A stretch of 64,000 nucleotides of DNA from Mycolicibacterium thermoresistibile (GTDB lineage Bacteria; Actinomycetota; Actinomycetes; Mycobacteriales; Mycobacteriaceae), in contig NZ_LT906483.1 in assembly GCF_900187065.1 (NCBI RefSeq), positions 372,001 through 436,000 on the forward strand, given 5' to 3'. Below the pieces are notes generated by a model. That model had not been told where the DNA came from, ran no database searches, and was given only the letters and a program-made list of their open reading frames with translations. Below, one piece after another: positions 25,352 to 35,778 of this stretch. The position numbers and the translations under genes were made by a program. Every line of letters starts with the position of its first letter. Position 1 is the stretch's first letter.

Positions 25352-25900
25352 CTATTCGCCCTCGTCCGGCGGGGCCGTCACGGTCTGCGTCTCCGTCTCG
25401 GTCTGCGTGACGGTTTCGGTGGTCGTGGTGGTCGTCGGCGACTCGGTGGTGGTCGTCGTCGTGGTCGTGGTGGTCGTGGTCGGCGTCTGCGTCGTGGTCG
25501 GCGGTGGGGACGGCTCCTCGGCCGGTGTGGTCGTCGCCGGCGGCACGGTCTGGGTCACCGTCGCCGGAGGCGGCGCCACCGGCGCGCCCGTGGTGGTGGT
25601 CGTGGTGGTCGTCGTCGTGGCGGTCTCGGACGACGCGTCGTCACCGGACGTCAGACGGATCAGCGCGAACACGATCAACCCGAGCAGCACCGCGCCGAGG
25701 GCGCCGAACGCGACCAGCGCGGCCGGTTTGCGGTACCACGGCACCGGCGGCTCCTCCGGCGGACCGGGCGGTCCACCGTACTCACCGCCGCCGTACCCGG
25801 GGACGTAGCCGCCGGAGCCGCCGGCGGTGTAGTCGCTGTAGGCCGTCGGTTCGCTGTCGGAATAGTTACTCGGGTCCTCAGGAGGTCTCGACACGGCCAC
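25352..25900 (-). CDS. Single-pass membrane protein with Thr-rich tail
   Basis: The 182-residue product has a Tyr/Gly/Pro-rich cytoplasmic N-terminus (YSDYTAGGSGGYVPGYGGGEY), then EPPVPWYRKPAAL leading into one membrane span (about 60-84). An extracytoplasmic Thr/Pro tail follows with two poly-Thr runs and the TVTQTETETQT motif, ending PPDEGE. The PWYRKP-span-tail arrangement is the same as in the two Hsp70-like proteins next to it, as though their C-terminal module occurs here alone. The start is GTG 25900; GTG 25894 is the alternative. It follows the LLM oxidoreductase by 14 bases, so it is probably co-transcribed with it. Function unknown. Confidence 0.75.
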   Translation of the reverse strand: MAVSRPPEDPSNYSDSEPTAYSDYTAGGSGGYVPGYGGGEYGGPPGPPEEPPVPWYRKPAALVAFGALGAVLLGLIVFALIRLTSGDDASSETATTTTTTTTTTGAPVAPPPATVTQTVPPATTTPAEEPSPPPTTTQTPTTTTTTTTTTTTESPTTTTTTETVTQTETETQTVTAPPDEGE

Positions 25901-25914
25901 TGATAGTAGGGCGA

Positions 25915-26847
25915 TCAGCGCAGCTGGGGAACCACCTGCGTGGCGATCAGCTCCAGGTGGTCCAGATCGGACATGTCCAGCAACTGCAGATACACCCGCT
26001 GCACCCCGGCCTCGATGAACGGGCCGAGCCGGTCGACGATTTCGGCCGGGGTGCCGACGACCGGCGAATTGCTCCGCAGCTCATCGACTTCGCGGTTGAT
26101 CGCCGCCGCCCGCCGGGCGATCTCGGCGTCATCGCGTCCCGCGCACAGCACGAACGCCGCCGAGTAGATCATCGAATCGGGTTCGCGGCCCGCCTCGGCG
26201 ACCGCCGCGGCCACCCGTTCGAACTGGGCTTTGAGCGCGTCGAGCCGCACGAACGGGATGTTGAACTCGTTGGCGAAGCGGGCCGCCAGCGCCGGTGTCC
26301 GTTTCGGCCCCTGACCGCCGATGATGATCGGCGGGTACGGGTCCTGCACGGGTTTGGGCAGGCCGGGCGAGTCCACCACGGTGTAGTGCTTGCCGGTGAA
26401 GTCGTACTTCTCCCCGGACGGGGTGGTCCACAGCCCGGTGATGATCTCCAACTGTTCGGTGAGCCGGTCGAACCGTTCGCCCAGCGGCGGGAACGGAATC
26501 GCATACGCCTGATGCTCCGGCTCGAACCAGCCGCTGCCCAGGCCGAATTCCACTCGGCCACCGCTCATCTCGTCGACCTGGGCGACGGAGATGGCCAGCG
26601 GCCCGGGATAGCGGAAGGTGGCGGAGGTGACCAGGGTGCCGAGCCGGATCGATGTGGTCTCCCGGGCGATACCGGCCAGCGTCACCCACGAGTCGGTGGG
26701 GCCGGGCAGCCCGTCACCGCTCATCGCCAGATAGTGATCGGACCGGAAGAACGCCGAGTACCCGAGATCCTCGGCGGCGCGGGCGACCGCGAGTTGATCG
26801 GCGTAGGTACCGCCCTGCTGAGGTTCGACAAACACCCGAAAGTCCAT
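25915..26847 (-). CDS. LLM-class F420-dependent oxidoreductase
   Basis: The 310-residue luciferase-like (beta/alpha)8 barrel begins MDFRVFVEPQQGGTYAD; a longer form from 26871 is less likely. Family landmarks are RAAEDLGYSAFFRSDHYL, TLAGIARETTSIRLGTLVTSATFRYPG, QVDEMSGGRVEFGLGSGWFEPEH, PIIIGGQGPKRTPALAARFANEFN and a C-terminal AGVQRVYLQL. Such proteins usually reduce or oxidise substrates with coenzyme F420 (some use FMN). The substrate is unknown. It is the first gene of a pair with the Thr-rich membrane protein. Confidence 0.85.
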   Translation of the reverse strand: MDFRVFVEPQQGGTYADQLAVARAAEDLGYSAFFRSDHYLAMSGDGLPGPTDSWVTLAGIARETTSIRLGTLVTSATFRYPGPLAISVAQVDEMSGGRVEFGLGSGWFEPEHQAYAIPFPPLGERFDRLTEQLEIITGLWTTPSGEKYDFTGKHYTVVDSPGLPKPVQDPYPPIIIGGQGPKRTPALAARFANEFNIPFVRLDALKAQFERVAAAVAEAGREPDSMIYSAAFVLCAGRDDAEIARRAAAINREVDELRSNSPVVGTPAEIVDRLGPFIEAGVQRVYLQLLDMSDLDHLELIATQVVPQLR

Positions 26848-26854
26848 GCCGGCA

Positions 26855-26860
26855 ACTCTA
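26855..26860 (-). promoter_or_regulatory. TANNNT -10 element for the LLM gene
   Basis: TAGAGT on the minus strand, seven bases before ATG 26847; leaderless arrangement, which also supports the shorter start. Confidence 0.55.
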
Positions 26861-26895
26861 GTTGTCGTCACCGGCCGGCGCCGGTCACGAGCCGC

Positions 26896-27519
26896 TCAGA
26901 GGCCGCGTCGCGCTCGGCGGACCGCAGCGAACGACTGGTCGTCGCCGGAGAACGCCACCCGGGCGGCGTCCCGCCCGCTGACGAACATCAGCAGTTCACC
27001 CGGGTCGCCGGTGACGGTCACCTCCGGGCCCTTGCCCACCGTCGCGAGCGTCTGGTTGTCGCTGGTCCGCAGCGTCACCCGGGCCGGCGCCCTGGCGAGC
27101 GTCATCCGCGCCATCAGCGCGACGGGCCGCCGCAGCGCCGCGGTGACGTCGTCGTCGAGCTCCCGGATGTCCCAGTCCGGGCCGGCCCGCCGGACGTCCT
27201 CGTGGTGGATGAACATCTCGGCGACGTTCACCCAGCGGTCGAGCACCTTGAACGCCGAGAGCAGCGGCGGCCCGGACGCGATCTTGTCGAGCAGTTCGTC
27301 CCATCCGGTGTTCTGCGCCACCTGATTCTGGACCTTGGCGGTGTAGCCGCTCAGCGGCGCGGCCAGGATCCCGGCCGCCGCGTCCGGGCGGCGTTCCCGG
27401 ATGACCAGGTGCGCGGCCAGGTCCCGGGTGGTCCAGTCACCGCACAGCGTCGGCGCGTCGGGCCCCACGGCGCGCAACGTCTCGACGAGTGCGGCGCGCT
27501 CCTTCTGGGCGACGTTCAT
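26896..27519 (-). CDS. TIGR03085 family metal-binding protein
   Basis: The 207-residue product has a GGAGGAG ribosome site before ATG 27519. It is a DinB/MDMPI-superfamily member: an N-terminal helix bundle with TLCGDWTTRDLAAHLVIRERRPD, where the His aligned with the metal site is visible, and VAEMFIHHEDVRRAGPDWDIRELDDD carrying the second His cluster. A C-terminal SCP2-like part (VTLRTSDNQTLATVGKGPEVTVTGDPGELLMFVSGR) follows. Many actinobacteria encode this family; the activity is not established, but mycothiol-related chemistry is a reasonable guess. A metabolic link with the neighbouring LLM oxidoreductase (48 bases apart) is possible. Confidence 0.82.
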   Translation of the reverse strand: MNVAQKERAALVETLRAVGPDAPTLCGDWTTRDLAAHLVIRERRPDAAAGILAAPLSGYTAKVQNQVAQNTGWDELLDKIASGPPLLSAFKVLDRWVNVAEMFIHHEDVRRAGPDWDIRELDDDVTAALRRPVALMARMTLARAPARVTLRTSDNQTLATVGKGPEVTVTGDPGELLMFVSGRDAARVAFSGDDQSFAAVRRARRGL

Positions 27520-27557
27520 CGGCGTCTCCTCCCTGGTCGGGTCGGGGGATCAGATCG

Positions 27558-28127
27558 TCAGAACGTCTCGACACCCTCGACGGCGACGAACATTCCATGC
27601 CCGGTCCGGTCGTTGGTGAAACGGGTGCCGTCGCGGGTGGCCTCGATCGTCCAGCCCAGCGCGGAGTAGGTGCGGTAGTCGAGGGTGACCGCCGGGATCG
27701 CACCGAGGTTGCCCACCACCCAGCGCACCGCTCCGTCGGCGGTGATGTTCACCCCGTTGGCCGGCACGCCGTCCACCTCCGGCGGGTCGTGGAACGGCGC
27801 CTCGCAACCCACCTCATCGGCGCTCAACTGACAGCGGGTCTGACCGGATTTCGTCTCGATGAACACATATCCGTTCTGCGGGCGGAGCACCTCACCGCGC
27901 GGTGACGGCGTCGCGGTGCCGGTGTCCGGCGGGGGAGTCGTCGTGGGAGGGGTGGTCCGGGTCGGCCGGGGAGTCGGGAACGTCGGTTCCTCGCCCGTCG
28001 GCCCGGTGCCCACCGGGCTGCCCTCGGTGGTACGGGAACATCCGGCGACCCCCACTGCGATCAGCACGGCGATCAGCGCGGTGACGCCGAGCACCACCGC
28101 GCCGACCGGTCCGACGAATCTCCGCAC
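27558..28127 (-). CDS. lpqJ: Lipoprotein, LpqJ-like (Rv0344c)
   Basis: The 189-residue product has a lipoprotein signal peptide: MRRFVGPVGAVVLGVTALIA and lipobox GVAGC with Cys30. After a Thr/Pro-rich linker (TPRPTRTTPPTTTPPP), the globular domain begins at NGYVFIETKSGQTRCQLSADEVGCEAPF, with two Cys likely to form a disulfide, and ends GHGMFVAVEGVETF. In M. tuberculosis lpqJ lies immediately after iniC; here it is separated from iniC by the second Hsp70-like gene and three others. The assignment is by recalled similarity. Function unknown; located on the outer face of the membrane. Confidence 0.7.
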   Translation of the reverse strand: MRRFVGPVGAVVLGVTALIAVLIAVGVAGCSRTTEGSPVGTGPTGEEPTFPTPRPTRTTPPTTTPPPDTGTATPSPRGEVLRPQNGYVFIETKSGQTRCQLSADEVGCEAPFHDPPEVDGVPANGVNITADGAVRWVVGNLGAIPAVTLDYRTYSALGWTIEATRDGTRFTNDRTGHGMFVAVEGVETF

Positions 28128-28133
28128 CCACCT

Positions 28134-28139
28134 ACCGTA
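28134..28139 (-). promoter_or_regulatory. TANNNT -10 element for the LpqJ-like gene
   Basis: TACGGT on the minus strand, six bases before GTG 28127; leaderless arrangement. Confidence 0.5.
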
Positions 28140-28267
28140 CGCAAATGTGACTCAGGTGACGTGAGTGACTCGCAGGGGGCGCGCATTCCCGGCTGTCAAA
28201 TTAGCCTTGGTCTCGTCTGGTTTCGTTGACGTTGTCATCGATCACGCGCCGGCGGGAGGGGGTGGTG

Positions 28268-31027
28268 ATGGACGCGCAATCCGTTGCCGCCGACCTGCCG
28301 CCGGCGATCGACTTCGACCGGCCCTGGCACGCGCTGAGCACCGATGCGGTGCTGGCCGAACTCGGCTGCGACGCCGACGGCTTGACCGACGAGCAGGCGC
28401 GCCGCCGCCGGGCCCGGTACGGCCCCAATCAGCTGACCGCGTCCCGTAAGACCCACCCGGTGGTGCGGTTCATCAAGCAGTTCCACAACGTGCTGCTCTA
28501 CATCATGACCATCGCGGCGGTGATCACCGCGTTCCTCGGGCACTGGGTGGACACCGGCGTGCTGCTGGGCGCCGTCATCGTCAACGCGGTCATCGCGTTC
28601 GTCCAGGAGGGCAAGGCCGAGTCGGCGCTGGATGCCATCCGCGCATTGCTGTCGCCGCGGGCCACGGTGATCCGCGGCGGGCGACCGGTCGACATCGACG
28701 CGGTGGACGTCGTGCCCGGTGATGTGGTGCGGCTGGTCTCCGGTGACCGGGTCCCCGCCGACGTCCGGCTGCTCACCGCGGACGGGTTGCTCGCCGACGA
28801 ATCCGCGCTGACGGGCGAATCGGTGCCGGTGGAGAAGACCCCGGCCGCCGTCGGCGCGGACGCCCCGGTCGGCGACCGCGTCGGCATGGCGTACTCCGGG
28901 ACGGTGATCGTGCACGGTCAGGGCACCGGGGTGGTGGTCGGCACCGGAACCGCCACCGAACTGGGGCGCATCAACCGCATGCTGGCCGACATCGCGGCGA
29001 CCGAGACCCGGATGCAACGCCAGATCGCCCGGTTCGCCAAGGCGCTGGCGGCGGTGATCCTGCTGGCATCGGCCGCCACCTACGTCCTCGGTGTGCTGGT
29101 GCGCGGACACGACCCGTCCGAGATGTTCATGATGGTCGTCGCGCTCACCGCCTCGGCGATTCCCGAAGGGCTGCCGGCGATCCTGACCGTGACGATGGCG
29201 ATCGGCGTGCAGAAGATGTCGCGACGCAACGCCATCGTGCGCCGGCTGCCCGCGGTGGAGACCCTCGGCTCGGTCACGGTGATCTGCTCGGACAAGACCG
29301 GCACCCTGACCACCAACGAGATGACCGTGCAGCGGGTGCTCTGCGGTGGCCACGAATTCGACGTGGGCGGCGTCGGTTACACACCGGTCGGTGACGTCAC
29401 CGTCGACGGGCGGGTGGTCGACCCGGGCCGGTACCCGGCGCTGGTGGCCCTGGTGCGGGCCGGCGTGTTGTGCAACGACTCCAGATTGCACCGCGAGGGC
29501 GAGGACTGGACGATCAGCGGCGACCCCACCGAGGCGGCGTTGCTGGTGTTGGGACACAAACTCGGCCTCATCCACGACGAGCTCGAATCACGATGGCCGC
29601 GAGTGGATTCGGTGCCGTTCGAATCCGAACTCCGGATGATGGGCACCCTGCACGTCGACAAGGAGGCCGGGGCGGACGCCGAACCGCTGGTGCTCGTCAA
29701 GGGGGCGCCGGAACGGGTGGTCGAGCTGTGCGATCGGCAGCTGGACAGCCGCGGCGAACAACCTGTCGACCCGGCGTACTGGCACCGCGTCGCCGCCGAG
29801 ACCGCCGACCGCGGGCTGCGGGTGCTGGCGCTGGCGCAGCGGCGCGGCCACCCGCAGACCCCCGGCGCGCTGACCCTGGCCGACCTCGAGGGCGGCTTCA
29901 CCCTGCTCGGGTTGGTCGGCATCATCGATCCGCTGCGGCCGGAGGCGATCACCGCGGTGCGCGAATGCCACCGGGCCGGTATCCGGGTCACGATGATCAC
30001 CGGCGACCACGCCGGCACCGCCCGCGAGATCGGGGCCCAGCTCGGCATCGGCGGTGGTAAACCCGCGGTCACCGGGGCGCAGATCGCCGAGATCGACGAT
30101 GCGGATCTGCGGGTGATCGCCCGCGACCGCGATGTGTTCGCCCGCGCGTCCCCCGAACACAAACTGCGCCTGGTGCGCGCGTTGCAGGCCGAAGGTGAGA
30201 TCGTCGCGATGACCGGCGACGGCGTCAACGACGCTCCCGCCCTCAAACGCGCCGACATCGGGGTGGCGATGGGCAAGCGGGGCACCGAGGCGGCCAAGGA
30301 GTCGGCGGACATGGTGCTGGCCGACGACAATTTCGCGACCATCGCCGCCGCGGTCGCCGAAGGCCGCACCGTCTACGACAACATCCGCAAGTTCATCATG
30401 TTCATGCTGCCCACCAACGGCGGTGAGGCGCTGGTGGTGATCGCGGCGATCCTGTTCCAGCTCACCCTGCCGCTCACCCCGGCGCAGGTGTTGTGGATCA
30501 ACCTGGTCACCTCGGCCACGCTCGGGCTGGCGCTGGCGTTCGAACCGGCCGAACGCGGCGTGATGGACCGCAAACCCCGCCCGCCCCGGGAGAGTCTGTT
30601 GTCCGGTCATTTCGTCTGGCGGGTGGTGCTGGTGTCGGTGCTGATGGCGGCCGGCGCGTTGGCGATGTTCCTGTGGGAGCTCGAACTCGGCACCAGCATC
30701 GAGACGGCCCGCACCATGGCCGTCAACGCGATCGTGGCGGCCGAGATGTTCTATCTGCTCAACAACCGTTATCTGACCGAACCGGTGCTCAACCGAGCCG
30801 GGCTGTTGGGCAACCGGGTCGCGCTGGCCACCGTCGCGGCCTGCGTCGGGTTGACGGCGCTGTTCACCTACGCGCCGTTCATGAACTGGATCTTCGGGTC
30901 GGCGCCGCTGGGGTGGTCGGACTGGGTCAAGGTCGCCGCCGCCGGCGCGCTGGTGTTCGTCGCGGTGGAGATCGAGAAGGCGGTGATGCGGCGCTACCGG
31001 GTCCGCCCGGCAGCCGTGGCCGCGTGA
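28268..31027 (+). CDS. Cation-transporting P-type ATPase (P2/CtpF-like)
   Basis: The 919-residue transporter starts at ATG 28268, seven bases after GGGAGGG. It has an N-terminal cation ATPase domain, the actuator motif TGES (LTGESVPVEKTP), the transmembrane-4 PEGLPA motif at about 299-304, the phosphorylation site DKTGTLTTNE (Asp342), KGAPER in the nucleotide domain, TGDHAGTA, and TGDGVNDAPALKRADIG at the hinge. Ten membrane helices are expected. PEGLPA and the overall layout put it in the P2A/SERCA-type group with mycobacterial CtpF, so Ca2+, Mn2+ or Na+/K+ are possible cargo; the sequence does not decide. It precedes the dnaK operon, but more than 500 bases and separate control regions intervene. 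Confidence 0.9.
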   Translation: MDAQSVAADLPPAIDFDRPWHALSTDAVLAELGCDADGLTDEQARRRRARYGPNQLTASRKTHPVVRFIKQFHNVLLYIMTIAAVITAFLGHWVDTGVLLGAVIVNAVIAFVQEGKAESALDAIRALLSPRATVIRGGRPVDIDAVDVVPGDVVRLVSGDRVPADVRLLTADGLLADESALTGESVPVEKTPAAVGADAPVGDRVGMAYSGTVIVHGQGTGVVVGTGTATELGRINRMLADIAATETRMQRQIARFAKALAAVILLASAATYVLGVLVRGHDPSEMFMMVVALTASAIPEGLPAILTVTMAIGVQKMSRRNAIVRRLPAVETLGSVTVICSDKTGTLTTNEMTVQRVLCGGHEFDVGGVGYTPVGDVTVDGRVVDPGRYPALVALVRAGVLCNDSRLHREGEDWTISGDPTEAALLVLGHKLGLIHDELESRWPRVDSVPFESELRMMGTLHVDKEAGADAEPLVLVKGAPERVVELCDRQLDSRGEQPVDPAYWHRVAAETADRGLRVLALAQRRGHPQTPGALTLADLEGGFTLLGLVGIIDPLRPEAITAVRECHRAGIRVTMITGDHAGTAREIGAQLGIGGGKPAVTGAQIAEIDDADLRVIARDRDVFARASPEHKLRLVRALQAEGEIVAMTGDGVNDAPALKRADIGVAMGKRGTEAAKESADMVLADDNFATIAAAVAEGRTVYDNIRKFIMFMLPTNGGEALVVIAAILFQLTLPLTPAQVLWINLVTSATLGLALAFEPAERGVMDRKPRPPRESLLSGHFVWRVVLVSVLMAAGALAMFLWELELGTSIETARTMAVNAIVAAEMFYLLNNRYLTEPVLNRAGLLGNRVALATVAACVGLTALFTYAPFMNWIFGSAPLGWSDWVKVAAAGALVFVAVEIEKAVMRRYRVRPAAVAA

Positions 31028-31480
31028 TCCCTCCCCGTCGGGAGGGGGCGACGCGGCCAGGAACGGGCGGCCGGGAACGGCTTGTCTGCCCTGCGGGTGT
31101 GTCCGAAAGAGCCCGTCGATCGCGCCGTGGACTGCTCGCCGACCGTCGGCTGTGGCGAGATTCACGGTGGCGGCAGGTCGGCGAGTTCGCGGTGTTCCCG
31201 GAGCAGCGGGCCGTGACCGCGAACAGGTCGCTCACCTCGCCGCGCCGGCGCGTCGTCACCGCAGCGCCACCCGTCGCGCATCCGTGCGGCTTCGTCGAGG
31301 TCAGACCGGTCGACGGTGCGCACGGCATCGCGGCCGGGGTGCTGGGTCAACGCGTTCGGGCGGTGTGGTCCCGCGGCAGCGGGGTCGCGGCAGCCGCGGT
31401 ACCGGCACATGGCGCCGACGCTGCCGCCGGGCGCGCGAGGGCGGGAACAAACGATCCCGGAGCCCCGTTACAGGTAGCAA
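31028..31480. other. Intergenic region between the P-type ATPase and dnaK
   Basis: About 450 bases with no gene I can support on either strand; open frames here have arginine-rich shadow composition. A short hairpin CCCTCCC-CGTC-GGGAGGG at 31029-31046 directly after the ATPase stop may terminate that gene. The dnaK control region begins at about 31481. Confidence 0.5.
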
Positions 31481-31501
31481 GTTGAGTTGATCACACTCAA
31501 G
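31481..31501. promoter_or_regulatory. HAIR operator 1 upstream of dnaK (HspR site)
   Basis: GTTGAGT-TGATCAC-ACTCAAG: matches the HspR inverted repeat consensus CTTGAGT-N7-ACTCAAG at 13 of 14 arm positions. Confidence 0.9.
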
Positions 31502-31535
31502 TCTGGCTTGACACCTGGACGGCCACGGGAGGAAG

Positions 31536-31556
31536 CTTGAGTGAGGTGCACTCAGA
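31536..31556. promoter_or_regulatory. HAIR operator 2 upstream of dnaK (HspR site)
   Basis: CTTGAGT-GAGGTGC-ACTCAGA: perfect left arm, right arm with two mismatches. It is centred 55 bp after the first site, so the promoter is probably between or overlapping the two. Confidence 0.85.
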
Positions 31557-31586
31557 TCTAGCAATGTTCATCGGGAGGTAGCAACT

Positions 31587-33442
<1,856 letters not shown>

Positions 33443-33446
<4 letters not shown>

Positions 33447-34111
33447 CGGGAAACGATTCGCACGAGCCGGTGACTGTCACCGACAAGCGGCGTATCGATC
33501 CGGTGACCGGTCAGAAGCGGGATGTCGACTCCGGCGCGGCCCCTAGCGGGCCGGCGCCGGGGTCGGCCCCCGCCGACCCGTCCGCCGCCAAGGCCGAGCA
33601 GGCCGAGAAGTCGGGCGAGGCCGAGAGGGCCGCCGAACTCCTCGCCGACCTGCAGCGGGTGCAGGCCGATTTCGCCAATTACCGCAAGCGCACGCTGCGT
33701 GACCAGCAGGCCGTGGCCGAACGCACCAAGGCGTCGGTGATCGGCGAGCTGTTGCCGATCCTCGACGACCTCGACCACGCCCGCCGTCATGGCGACCTGG
33801 AAGCCGGGCCGCTCAAGGCATTCGCCGACAAGCTGGTGAACACCCTTGAGTCGCTGGGGCTTTCGAGTTTCGGTGCCGAGGGCGAGGATTTCGATCCGGA
33901 GTTGCACGAGGCCGTGCAGCATGAGGGCAACGGTGGTCACCCGATCATCGGCACCGTGCTGCGGCGCGGCTACAAGGTCGGCGACATGGTGATCCGGCAC
34001 GCGATGGTCGCGGTGGTGGACACCGAGCCTGGCGGCGACACACCCGATAACGACGGTGCCGCGGATGGACAGGCAGCAGAATCAGACACAACAGAGTCCA
34101 ACAACGACTGA
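33443..34111 (+). CDS. grpE: Nucleotide exchange factor GrpE
   Basis: The 222-residue product starts with a GTG overlapping the dnaK stop. A disordered Pro/Ala-rich N-terminus is followed by a long dimerisation helix ([40 protein letters not shown]) and the beta-rich DnaK-contact domain with [35 protein letters not shown]. It releases ADP from DnaK. Length and arrangement are as in other mycobacteria. The C-terminal tail is acidic and Thr/Asn-rich. Confidence 0.97.
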
Positions 34112-34138
34112 GAGTGGAAGGTGAGGAGGTGACGCGAC

Positions 34139-35308
34139 ATGGCTCAACGTGAATGGGTCGAGAAGGACTTCTACAAGGAGCTCGGCGTCTCCTCCGATGC
34201 CAGCCAGGATGAGATCAAGCGGGCGGCCCGTCGGCTGCTCGCCGAGTTGCACCCTGACCGCAACCCGAACAATCCGCAGGCCGAGGAGCGCTACAAGGCG
34301 GTCTCCGAGGCCAAGGAGGTGCTGACCGACCCGGTCAAACGCAAGGAGTACGACGAGACCCGCCGCCTGTTCGCGGGCGGCGGGTTCGGTCGCCGGTTCG
34401 CCAACGGGTACGGCGCCGGCCGGTTCGGTGACGGTGTCGAGTTCAACCTGAACGACCTGTTCGACGCGGCCGGCCAGACCGGCGGGGCGAACATCGGCGA
34501 CCTGTTCGGCGGTCTGTTCGGGCGGGCCGGCTCGCCTCGGGCGAGCCGGCCGCGGCGCGGCAACGACCTGGAAACCGAGATCGAACTCTCGTTCCGGGAA
34601 GCCGCCCAGGGTGTGGCGATGCCATTGCGGTTGACCAGTCCGGCGCCGTGCACCAACTGCCACGGCAGTGGCGCCCGCCCGGGCACCAGCCCGAAGGTGT
34701 GCCCGAACTGCAACGGCGCCGGGGTGATCAGCCGCAACCAGGGTGCCTTCGGGTTCTCCGAACCATGCACCGCCTGCCGGGGCAGCGGCTCGATCATCGA
34801 GCACCCGTGTCAGGAGTGCAAAGGCACCGGCGTGACCACCCGGTCGCGGACCATCAACGTGCGGATCCCGCCGGGGGTGGAGGACGGTCAGCGGATCCGG
34901 CTGCCCGGGCAGGGCGAGGCCGGTCTGCGCGGTGCGCCGTCGGGTGACCTGTACGTCACCGTGCACGTGAGGCCGGACAAGGTGTTCGGCCGGGACGGCG
35001 ACGACCTGACCGTCACCGTGCCGGTCAGCTTTGCCGAACTGGCCCTGGGTGCGACGATCTCGGTGCCGACGCTGGACGGCCGGGTGCGGGTGAAGATCCC
35101 CAAGGGCACCGCCGACGGCCGCATCCTGCGGGTGCGTGGCCGGGGTGTGCCCCGGCGCGACGGCACCGCGGGTGATCTCCTGGTGACGGTGAAGGTGGCG
35201 GTGCCGCCCAACCTGGAGGGCGAAGCCCTGGAGGCGTTGAAGGCCTACGCCGAGGCCGAGCGGGCCAGTGGCTTCGATCCCCGGGCGGGATGGGCGGGCG
35301 CGCAGTGA
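34139..35308 (+). CDS. dnaJ: Co-chaperone DnaJ1
   Basis: The 389-residue type I DnaJ starts at ATG 34139 (upstream GGTGAGGAGGTG). It has a J domain with HPD at residues 38-40, a Gly/Phe-rich region, four zinc-finger repeats ([32 protein letters not shown]; about 170-245) and two beta-barrel substrate domains, ending [12 protein letters not shown]. It stimulates DnaK ATPase and delivers unfolded substrates. It is the third gene of the operon and lies 22 bases before hspR, matching M. tuberculosis DnaJ1 (Rv0352). Confidence 0.97.
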   Translation: MAQREWVEKDFYKELGVSSDASQDEIKRAARRLLAELHPDRNPNNPQAEERYKAVSEAKEVLTDPVKRKEYDETRRLFAGGGFGRRFANGYGAGRFGDGVEFNLNDLFDAAGQTGGANIGDLFGGLFGRAGSPRASRPRRGNDLETEIELSFREAAQGVAMPLRLTSPAPCTNCHGSGARPGTSPKVCPNCNGAGVISRNQGAFGFSEPCTACRGSGSIIEHPCQECKGTGVTTRSRTINVRIPPGVEDGQRIRLPGQGEAGLRGAPSGDLYVTVHVRPDKVFGRDGDDLTVTVPVSFAELALGATISVPTLDGRVRVKIPKGTADGRILRVRGRGVPRRDGTAGDLLVTVKVAVPPNLEGEALEALKAYAEAERASGFDPRAGWAGAQ

Positions 35309-35330
35309 CCATGAAGCGAGGTGAAGGTGG

Positions 35331-35729
35331 GTGAGCCGGTCCAAACGGTCCAACGACGACACCCGCACCTTCATGATCTCGGTCGCCGCCGAACTCGCCG
35401 GGATGCATGCGCAGACCCTGCGCACTTATGACCGGTTGGGACTGGTCCGCCCGAAGCGCAGTCCCGGCGGTGGGCGACGGTACTCGTGGCGCGACGTCGA
35501 GCTGCTCCGCGAGGTGCAGCGGCTGTCGCAGGACGAGGGGGTCAACCTGGCCGGGATCAAGCGCATCATCGAGCTGACCAATCAGGTCGAGCAGTTGCAG
35601 GCGCGGGTGAAGGAGTTGACGCAGGAACTCGAGCAGATGCGGTCGGTGCCGCGCCGCGAACTCGCGGTGGTGCCGAAGAGCACCGCGGTGGTGCTCTGGA
35701 AGCCGCGCAGGTCGGGGGAGAAGACGTGA
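35331..35729 (+). CDS. hspR: Heat-shock repressor HspR
   Basis: The 132-residue MerR-family repressor starts at GTG 35331. The winged HTH is FMISVAAELAGMHAQTLRTYDRLGLVRPKRSPGGGRRYS (about 14-52), followed by SQDEGVNLAGIKRIIELTNQ and a coiled coil (QVEQLQARVKELTQELEQM). It ends VPKSTAVVLWKPRRSGEKT; the hydrophobic C-terminal end is implicated in DnaK-assisted repression. It represses its own operon and clpB through HAIR sites, both of which are present in this window. Its stop codon lies in the loop of the operon's terminator hairpin. Confidence 0.97.
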   Translation: MSRSKRSNDDTRTFMISVAAELAGMHAQTLRTYDRLGLVRPKRSPGGGRRYSWRDVELLREVQRLSQDEGVNLAGIKRIIELTNQVEQLQARVKELTQELEQMRSVPRRELAVVPKSTAVVLWKPRRSGEKT

Positions 35730-35742
35730 GTCTTCTCCCCCG
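35713..35742 (+). terminator. dnaK operon terminator
   Basis: A perfect 13-bp stem CGGGGGAGAAGAC / GTCTTCTCCCCCG with a GTGA loop. The hspR stop codon TGA (35727-35729) is inside the loop, so a terminating ribosome would cover the hairpin. There is no T-run. Confidence 0.8.
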
Positions 35743-35778
35743 CACCGTCTCTGCGGGCCGTCCCGGCCGCCGCCGGCG

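Noticed and set aside
31028..31485. Possible small gene or toxin between the P-type ATPase and dnaK
   Set aside because: All frames are Arg/Pro-rich, lack ribosome sites and show no recognisable domain.
30493..31485. A 330-codon + frame overlapping the P-type ATPase
   Set aside because: Out-of-frame shadow of the ATPase extended into non-coding DNA.
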